Assembly: GCA_002256765.1 (NCBI GenBank)
Contig: NCHJ01000001.1
Location: forward strand, 1 to 64,000
Direction: 5' to 3'
Source: Bacteroidetes bacterium 24-39-8
GTDB taxonomy: Bacteria; Bacteroidota; Bacteroidia; Chitinophagales; Chitinophagaceae
Length of the DNA stretch: 64,000 bases
A program made the translations under genes and the position numbers. The notes under the pieces were generated by a model, which was given only the letters and a program-made list of their open reading frames with translations, was not told the origin of the DNA and searched no databases. This document shows, one piece after another, positions 59,161 to 64,000 of the stretch (position 1 is its first letter; the number at the start of each line of letters is the position of its first letter).

Positions 59161-61521
59161 ATGATGAACAATTTCAAAAAAGCATCCATATTCTTTTTGC
59201 TCCTAATGGGCATGAATTTGGCTGCTTGGTCACAGTCTGATTGGCCAAAAGAAATTCCCTATGGATCTGGTGGTAAAATCACCATTTACCAGCCACAACC
59301 TGAAAAATTAGAGGGCATTAAATTGTCAGGTAGAGCAGCCGTTTCTATTAGAAAAAAATCCGGCGAAGAGCCCATTTTTGGAGCTATTTGGATAGACGGA
59401 GTATTGGATACTGATAAAGGAAATGGAACAGCCACTTTGGAGAGTCTGAAAATTACCCAGTCTAAATTTCCGGGTATTGATGACGCTAAGCAAATAGAAG
59501 CATTATCAGCTGCTATTGAAAAAGAAGTTCCCAAATGGGATTTGGTCATGTCTTTAGACAGGTTAAAAGCCAGCATTAAACAAGAGCAGACCATCAACAA
59601 TCCCAATTTGAAAAATGACCCTCCTAAAATCATATATACCACCAAGCCTTCTACTTTGGTGACTATTGATGGAGAACCCAAGATTCAACAGGATAAGAAC
59701 CTGGGTATGGAACGCGTCATCAACACGCCTTCCTTAATTGTCCGTTATCCAGAAGACAAAAAATTCTATCTCTATGGAGGTGGAAACTGGTATGTATCAG
59801 ATAATGCCACCAATGGATATAGCAATGTAAAAAAGCTACCAACTAAGTTGAAAGAGTTGGACAAAAAAATCAAGGAACAAGAAGCGGCTGCGGCCAAAGA
59901 GAAAGAGCCTGTAGAAAAGCAAACTACTCCAACTGAAATAGTGATTTCCACTGTTCCTGCAGAATTAATTCAAACAGAAGGAGAAGCTTCTTTTAAAAAT
60001 ATTTCTGGTACCAGTTTGCTTTATGCAGACAATACACTAGATGAGATTTTCAAAGACATCAATTCTCAGAAGAATTATATTTTGATTGCAGGACGTTGGT
60101 ATAGCAGCAGCTCCATGAATGGTCCTTGGGATTTTGTGGCAGCTGACCAATTGCCTACAGACTTTGCCAAAATTCCTGCAGGCTCAGAGAAAGATGGTGT
60201 GTTAGCAAGTGTAGCAGGTACAGACGCGGCTGAAGAGGCCAAGGCCGATGCCGTAATTCCTCAAACAGCCAAGATTGATAGGGCTACCGCAAAGTGTACC
60301 GTTACCTATGATGGTAATCCTAAGTTCTCTCCCATTGACAATACCACACTTTATGTTGCCGATAATAGTAATATCACGGTAATTAAAGCAGGTAATAAAT
60401 ATTTTGCTGTAGAGAATGGGGTTTGGTTCCAGAGCAAGCAAGCTACTGGTCCATGGGAAGTAAGTACAGAAAGACCAAGTGATGTAGATAAGATTCCTCC
60501 TAGCAGCTCAGCTTACAATACCAAGTATGTGTACGTCTATGAAAGCACGCCTCAATATGTATATACTGGTTACACGCCAGGATATATGGGTGGTTATATT
60601 TATGGGCCTACTGTAGTTTGGGGAACAGGTTGGTATTACAGACCTTGGTATGGTAGCATTTACTATCCACGTCCGGTTACTTATGGATTTGGAATGCATT
60701 ACAATCCCTATTCTGGTTGGAGTATGAGTTTTGGTATGAGCTTTAACGTAGGCTGGTTCCATTTTGGCTATAGCACAGGTGGTTATGGATATGGTTATGG
60801 CGGTGGTTGGTTTGGACCCCCAATGTACCGTCCTCCTTATGGCGGATGGGGATACCATGGTGGTTATTATGGTGGTGGCTACGGCCGTCCAGGATATAGA
60901 CCAGGTGGTGGTAATAATATTGTGATCAATAATCCCAATATCAATATCAACCGTCCCAACAATAGCATCAATATTGGCAACAATAATAACATCAACAATA
61001 GTCATAACAACCTGTATAAAAACAGGAAGGATGTGGTTAGTACCAATAATGTTGATCGTAGACCCGGAAGCTTGAATAATAACAAGCCTGCCAATAATAG
61101 CAGACCAAATAATAATGGTAATAGCAACGTGAACAATCGTTTGCCCAATAACAATTCAAACAATAGTCGTCCTAGCGGTTTTGACAGACCTGATGCTAAA
61201 CCGGCCGCTGGTGGATCCAATAATATTTTCTCTGATAAAGAAGGAAATATTTTCCAAAAAGACAATAAAGGAAATTGGAACCAACGCGATAAAAATCAGT
61301 GGAAACCCGCTGACAACAATCGCTTACCCAGTGATATTACCAGAGATGATCGCAGCCGCGATAGGGGTAATTCCAGAGAGCAAATGCAGCGTCCTTCAAC
61401 AAGACCTAGTATGCCACAGAACAGACCAACACCTCAAGCTAGACCAACACCACAGTCTAGACCTGCGCCACAGAGCAGACCCGCACCTGCTGGTGGTAGA
61501 GGAAGGGTTGGAAGAGGATAA
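59161..61521 (+). CDS. Large secreted Asn/Gly/Tyr-rich protein, carbohydrate-binding family V/XII-like
   Basis: From the ATG at 59161 the product is 786 residues with a signal peptide (FFLLLMGMNLAAWSQ). Two repeats of the type WYxSSxxxGPWDF appear (GRWYSSSSMNGPWDFVAADQ and GVWFQSKQATGPWEVSTERP), followed by YVYTGYTPGYMGGYIYGPTV, which fits proteins named carbohydrate-binding family V/XII. A Gly/Tyr-rich stretch (GYGYGYGGGWFGPPMYRPPY), an Asn-rich stretch and a Pro/Arg/Gln tail (RPTPQARPTPQSRPAPQSRP) follow. The C-terminal third is low complexity and probably disordered. An in-frame ATG at 59107 gives no better signal peptide. The function is unknown. Confidence 0.82.
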   Translation: MMNNFKKASIFFLLLMGMNLAAWSQSDWPKEIPYGSGGKITIYQPQPEKLEGIKLSGRAAVSIRKKSGEEPIFGAIWIDGVLDTDKGNGTATLESLKITQSKFPGIDDAKQIEALSAAIEKEVPKWDLVMSLDRLKASIKQEQTINNPNLKNDPPKIIYTTKPSTLVTIDGEPKIQQDKNLGMERVINTPSLIVRYPEDKKFYLYGGGNWYVSDNATNGYSNVKKLPTKLKELDKKIKEQEAAAAKEKEPVEKQTTPTEIVISTVPAELIQTEGEASFKNISGTSLLYADNTLDEIFKDINSQKNYILIAGRWYSSSSMNGPWDFVAADQLPTDFAKIPAGSEKDGVLASVAGTDAAEEAKADAVIPQTAKIDRATAKCTVTYDGNPKFSPIDNTTLYVADNSNITVIKAGNKYFAVENGVWFQSKQATGPWEVSTERPSDVDKIPPSSSAYNTKYVYVYESTPQYVYTGYTPGYMGGYIYGPTVVWGTGWYYRPWYGSIYYPRPVTYGFGMHYNPYSGWSMSFGMSFNVGWFHFGYSTGGYGYGYGGGWFGPPMYRPPYGGWGYHGGYYGGGYGRPGYRPGGGNNIVINNPNININRPNNSINIGNNNNINNSHNNLYKNRKDVVSTNNVDRRPGSLNNNKPANNSRPNNNGNSNVNNRLPNNNSNNSRPSGFDRPDAKPAAGGSNNIFSDKEGNIFQKDNKGNWNQRDKNQWKPADNNRLPSDITRDDRSRDRGNSREQMQRPSTRPSMPQNRPTPQARPTPQSRPAPQSRPAPAGGRGRVGRG

Positions 61522-61542
61522 AACTTACAATATACATTAGAG

Positions 61543-61570
61543 AACCGCTCCAGATTGGGGCGGTTTTTGT
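61543..61570 (+). terminator. Terminator after the Asn/Gly/Tyr-rich protein gene
   Basis: AACCGCTCC and GGGGCGGTT form a 9-bp stem with one wobble and a 5-base loop, followed by five T and a G. Confidence 0.88.
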
Positions 61571-61587
61571 TTGTCTGTAACAATCAT

Positions 61588-62241
61588 TTAGACGCTTGCA
61601 TAACCGATTTTTTCAAGGTCATTTAAACTGCTAGCTAGATATGTTTTTCCATTTGCAAGAACATAAAGTTTATCACAAATACCAATAACATCTTGATACA
61701 AGTGATCTGTAATAATCAAACCTTTATTGGCTTTTTCTTCTTGAATCAATGTTTTAACCTGTTCTATTTGAATGGGGCTCAAATGGGTAAATGGTTCATC
61801 CAATAAAGCAAATTGAGCTTTTGATTTGAGTATTACATATAATTCCACCAGACGATGCTCACCACCTGATAAGCTTTCAATAGTTGATGCAGATTTTGAT
61901 TTGAATGTATCAAATTGTTGCTCAAATTGAGAATAGTCAATTTCAAAATCTTGGAAGACCCTTTTTAGGGAAAGATGTTTTGGTATAAAATTAAATTGAG
62001 GCAGGTACTTGATTAGATCTGTCCGTTGGTATGCAAAATGCTCTGATTGATTGTCAAATCGAATTGATTTTTCAGCAGCCATACTTCCGTAAATAATTTT
62101 CAGCAAGCTGGACTTGCCTTCTCCATTTCTACCAAGTAGGCCAGTAATCTTTCCTGTTTCAACCTTCAAATAAATGTCTGATAAGATCTTTCTCTCATCA
62201 AAAGACAATTGAATACTATCTGCTTCCAGTTTGTGCATCAT
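61588..62241 (-). CDS. ABC transporter ATP-binding protein
   Basis: The 217-residue ATPase has Walker A GLLGRNGEGKSSLLKI, the Q loop region, the signature SLSGGEHR, Walker B FALLDEPFTHLSP and the switch His in LIITDHLYQD. Start ATG at 62241 overlaps the stop of the upstream membrane gene by four bases. No ordinary permease is nearby; the only membrane partner is the 102-residue protein upstream. It could serve a small exporter or a non-transport complex. The gene is AT-rich, like its neighbours to the right. Confidence 0.88.
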   Translation of the reverse strand: MMHKLEADSIQLSFDERKILSDIYLKVETGKITGLLGRNGEGKSSLLKIIYGSMAAEKSIRFDNQSEHFAYQRTDLIKYLPQFNFIPKHLSLKRVFQDFEIDYSQFEQQFDTFKSKSASTIESLSGGEHRLVELYVILKSKAQFALLDEPFTHLSPIQIEQVKTLIQEEKANKGLIITDHLYQDVIGICDKLYVLANGKTYLASSLNDLEKIGYASV

Positions 62242-62546
62242 TTGAATTGATAAGTCAAAAAGATAAGTGTTAAGTAGCAAACTAAATCAAAAATGAGTGT
62301 AGAAGCCCAAAGCTGCAATTTTGAAATTCCTAGATTATAATAGTAATAGTACTCTTTGTTTTTATAGCTATTAAGAAAATAATAGGTTAGCCCAAGGCTG
62401 GCTATTTTAAACCAAAAAATTACATTAAAAATGCCCATCCCATTTAACCAAAACAGACTAATGCAACAAAGATTGATGATTAAAGAAGCTATTAAAAAGC
62501 TTTTGTAGAAAGTAGCTAAAAGCCTAATCTTTTTAATTGCAAGCAT
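62238..62546 (-). CDS. Small membrane protein paired with the ABC ATPase
   Basis: The 102-residue protein has three to four hydrophobic segments (FLIASLIINLCCISLFWLNG, IFNVIFWFKIASLGLTYYFL, LWASTLIFDLVCYLTLIFLT) with a Tyr-rich loop (NKEYYYYYNLG). Its last four bases overlap the ABC ATPase start, so the pair is co-translated. It is too short for a standard ABC permease. I do not recognise the family. Confidence 0.75.
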   Translation of the reverse strand: MLAIKKIRLLATFYKSFLIASLIINLCCISLFWLNGMGIFNVIFWFKIASLGLTYYFLNSYKNKEYYYYYNLGISKLQLWASTLIFDLVCYLTLIFLTYQFK

Positions 62547-62589
62547 TTGGTAAGCTTAAAAGTTGATAAACTGGGAAGTTACCTATTAT

Positions 62590-63327
62590 TTAAAGAGTTT
62601 TTTTCTTTTTCAATTCTCCTGCCATTTGAATGCTGTGTTTTAATGAATTGATATTGTTCCAGTCACTATGTGAAACAATGATGTATTTTGGATCAGCAAA
62701 TTTTTTCTGAACATTTAATAGGGTAGTCTCATATGCTTTAGTATTTCCATCACCTAAGTAACCTAAATTTTCTGCGTCTGCACCTTTGATTAAACATCCA
62801 CCGTACAATATTTTTTCTTTATTAAACCAGACTACAATATTGTCAGCAGTATGTCCTTCTCCTGGATAATAAGTTTCAAAACTATATTGATCAAAATGGA
62901 AAACTGTGTCTTTGGCAATTAAGAATTCCGCTCTTTTGGCATTTTCTTTTTTGCTCAATTGATCGGTTAGGGTAGTGGTGTATGTCTTGATTCCTTGACG
63001 CCTATAATATTCCAGACCTGCTGTTCTGTCTCCATGCCAATGTGTTGCCAAGCAAAATATCACAGATTTCTGATGCCTCTTTTTAATACTATCAAGTAGT
63101 GGTTGAAACTGTGTGGTATCCCAAGGAGTGTCAAATAGGATAACAGCTTTTTTAGTAACTAGGTACATACCATTTGCAGGCGTCCTACTTTCTTGATAAG
63201 TATTATAGGTGGTATAAATATAAAAATCGCCTTTTAAGGCTGTAATCTTTAATGGTTGTTCATTTGACTGAGCAAATAGATTGCCATAAAATAGTATTAA
63301 AGAGATTGTTAATAAAAATTGGTTCAT
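62590..63327 (-). CDS. Subclass B1 metallo-beta-lactamase
   Basis: The 245-residue protein has a signal peptide (FLLTISLILFYGNLFAQ) and the B1 fold. All zinc ligands are present: ATHWHGDRTAGLEYY (two His and Asp, near residues 95-99), PGEGHTADNIVVWF (His), ILYGGCLIKGADAENLGYLG (Cys, with the conserved Lys three residues later) and IIVSHSDWN (His). It resembles the BlaB/IND group of Flavobacteriales. Such enzymes hydrolyse penicillins, cephalosporins and carbapenems in the periplasm. No transposon or integron sequence is seen beside it. The segment is AT-rich. It lies 43 bases upstream of the small membrane protein and ABC genes in the same orientation. Confidence 0.92.
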   Translation of the reverse strand: MNQFLLTISLILFYGNLFAQSNEQPLKITALKGDFYIYTTYNTYQESRTPANGMYLVTKKAVILFDTPWDTTQFQPLLDSIKKRHQKSVIFCLATHWHGDRTAGLEYYRRQGIKTYTTTLTDQLSKKENAKRAEFLIAKDTVFHFDQYSFETYYPGEGHTADNIVVWFNKEKILYGGCLIKGADAENLGYLGDGNTKAYETTLLNVQKKFADPKYIIVSHSDWNNINSLKHSIQMAGELKKKKTL

Positions 63328-63380
63328 CTATTTTGTATTAGAAAATTTGAATCTAATGCTGTTTTATTATTCCATATGAC

Positions 63381-63590
63381 TTATCCTAAAAACCATTGGA
63401 TATGTGTGCATTCAGAACAAACAAAACAAGTTGCTGATCTATTGGCCCAGTCTAACCCAAAGAAGGTAGCCGCGGAAGTATTTAATTGGGCGGATCTGGT
63501 CCAGAAATAATTGTTAGAACAGATGGGGCAAATTAATTGCTTGCCCTTAACTTCTACAGTAATGGGTTCTTTCTTTTGAAATAAACGCAT
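63381..63590 (-). CDS. Small zinc-ribbon protein
   Basis: The 69-residue protein has two Cys pairs, LICPICSNN near residues 19-27 and CFVCSECTH near 55-63, which should form one zinc ribbon, with TFFGLDWANRSAT between them. The pattern and length match a widespread small protein of unknown function. Nothing in the sequence shows what it binds. It lies between the beta-lactamase gene and an antitoxin-like gene. Confidence 0.75.
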   Translation of the reverse strand: MRLFQKKEPITVEVKGKQLICPICSNNYFWTRSAQLNTSAATFFGLDWANRSATCFVCSECTHIQWFLG

Positions 63591-63640
63591 GATAGTTGAT
63601 TTAAATATTTTAGATGAGGACCATTTATTCTTTTTAACCT

Positions 63641-63889
63641 TTAGATTCTAGAATGTTTTTTTTCTAGATAAGTATGAAATTCCTCCTTTTCTTTAAATTT
63701 CTTAGGAAGCTTAACCGCGCCAATTATTTTATTTAACTTAGGTGAAATGTCCTGAATTTGATTCTCTCTAATAAGATTTTTGAGGTATTGTTCAACATTT
63801 TTAGAAAGACTTGTGCCTGAATTTTTAGCATACAATTTTGCAGCGACAATAAGATCTTTATCAAGAGTTAAAGTAAGCTTTGTTATCAT
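63641..63889 (-). CDS. DUF6364-like ribbon-helix-helix antitoxin, no partner visible
   Basis: The 82-residue protein has a ribbon-helix-helix start (KLTLTLDKDLIVAAKLYAKN, then GTSLSKNVEQYLKNLI) and a basic C-terminal tail (KLPKKFKEKEEFHTYLEKKH) like DUF6364 antitoxins that pair with PIN-domain toxins. In such loci the toxin follows at once, but here the next downstream gene is the zinc-ribbon protein. The other side is cut by an AT-rich gap of about 110 bases and the window end. It may be an orphan or a solo regulator. Confidence 0.7.
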   Translation of the reverse strand: MITKLTLTLDKDLIVAAKLYAKNSGTSLSKNVEQYLKNLIRENQIQDISPKLNKIIGAVKLPKKFKEKEEFHTYLEKKHSRI

Positions 63890-64000
63890 TTCATTTGTCT
63901 TGAAATAAAAATACTATTAGATACCTGTTGAAACTTGACTAATCAAAAATCAAAACTAAAATTATATTACACCGGACAATTTTGATGATAGTCAATTAAC

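Noticed and set aside
60508..61005. A long minus-strand open frame inside the Gly/Tyr/Asn-rich gene.
   Set aside because: It mirrors the low-complexity coding strand, giving Ile/Thr-rich repeats with no start context.
63319..63510. A 63-codon plus-strand open frame opposite the zinc-ribbon gene.
   Set aside because: It is antisense to the Cys-pair protein, which matches a known small protein pattern.
1..64000. tRNA, rRNA, riboswitch, IS element or prophage.
   Set aside because: I looked for cloverleaf arms with the GGTTCGAnTCC-type T loop, ribosomal RNA stretches, transposases, integrases and known aptamer cores, and found none that could be supported.

Overview
This window looks like the chromosome of a member of the Bacteroidota, most likely the Chitinophagaceae. 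The evidence is the set of lineage-typical genes (GldC, a PorG/DUF6089 outer-membrane protein, an IPExxxVDY-family protein, a separate transketolase C-terminal half, DUF1080 and many Gfo/Idh/MocA and TIM-barrel sugar proteins), promoters of the Bacteroidota type (-7 box TAnnTTTG), and the absence of clear Shine-Dalgarno sequences. Most of the window is densely packed core genome with moderate GC. Two segments, about 5.35-6.25 kb and 61.6-64.0 kb, are visibly more AT-rich. I saw no rRNA, tRNA, IS element, prophage or CRISPR array.

Layout. 1-3.6 kb: 3' end of an RND pump gene, pdxH, and a fused SpmA/SpmB-type membrane protein. 3.6-6.35 kb: a toxin-antitoxin island with a three-gene hipB-hipS-hipT operon behind three operators spaced exactly 40 bp, then mazEF behind a perfect palindrome; related short repeats lie before, between and after the two modules. 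6.35-13.1 kb (minus): an Arg/Asp/Tyr-rich secreted protein, a lone transketolase C-half, a large GH18-deacetylase-GT2 fusion, and an N-terminal half of CarB that ends at a terminator. 13.2-21.3 kb: peroxiredoxin, histidine kinase, FeoB, M28 peptidase, SelD, BirA. 21.4-26.9 kb: rsfS-ftsH-LUD-GGCT-lpxH-mscS run. 26.9-31.9 kb: thioredoxin/MerR pair, 3-hydroxyacyl-CoA dehydrogenase, a 4 x 41-bp minisatellite, a GT4 glycosyltransferase, gldC, yqeY, cvpA.

32.0-43.7 kb is an envelope and housekeeping block: alpha/beta hydrolase, CBS protein, Omp85 protein, nadK, porG-like, uppS, bamA, two ompH/skp genes, murI, rpmH, rnpA, yidD. It links lipid carrier synthesis, outer-membrane protein assembly and the type IX secretion/gliding apparatus. 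43.8-45.7 kb (minus): lipoprotein, sodA, tadA.

45.7-56.4 kb is a sugar-oxidation cluster arranged around a divergent promoter region (49.15-49.45 kb). Leftward: Gfo/Idh oxidoreductase, TIM-barrel isomerase, cytochrome c, DUF1080 protein. Rightward: MFS transporter, exported TIM-barrel protein, GMC oxidoreductase, Tat-exported gluconate-dehydrogenase-like subunit 3, a second exported TIM-barrel protein, and then a convergent Tat-exported Gfo/Idh protein. The parts fit a periplasmic pathway that oxidises glycosides at C3, cleaves the 3-keto glycoside and imports the product. 56.5-61.5 kb: aldehyde dehydrogenase, glutathione peroxidase, a small membrane protein and a large Asn/Gly/Tyr-rich secreted protein. 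61.6-63.9 kb (minus): a class B1 metallo-beta-lactamase with all zinc ligands, upstream of a small membrane protein and an ABC ATPase, plus a zinc-ribbon protein and an orphan DUF6364-type antitoxin.
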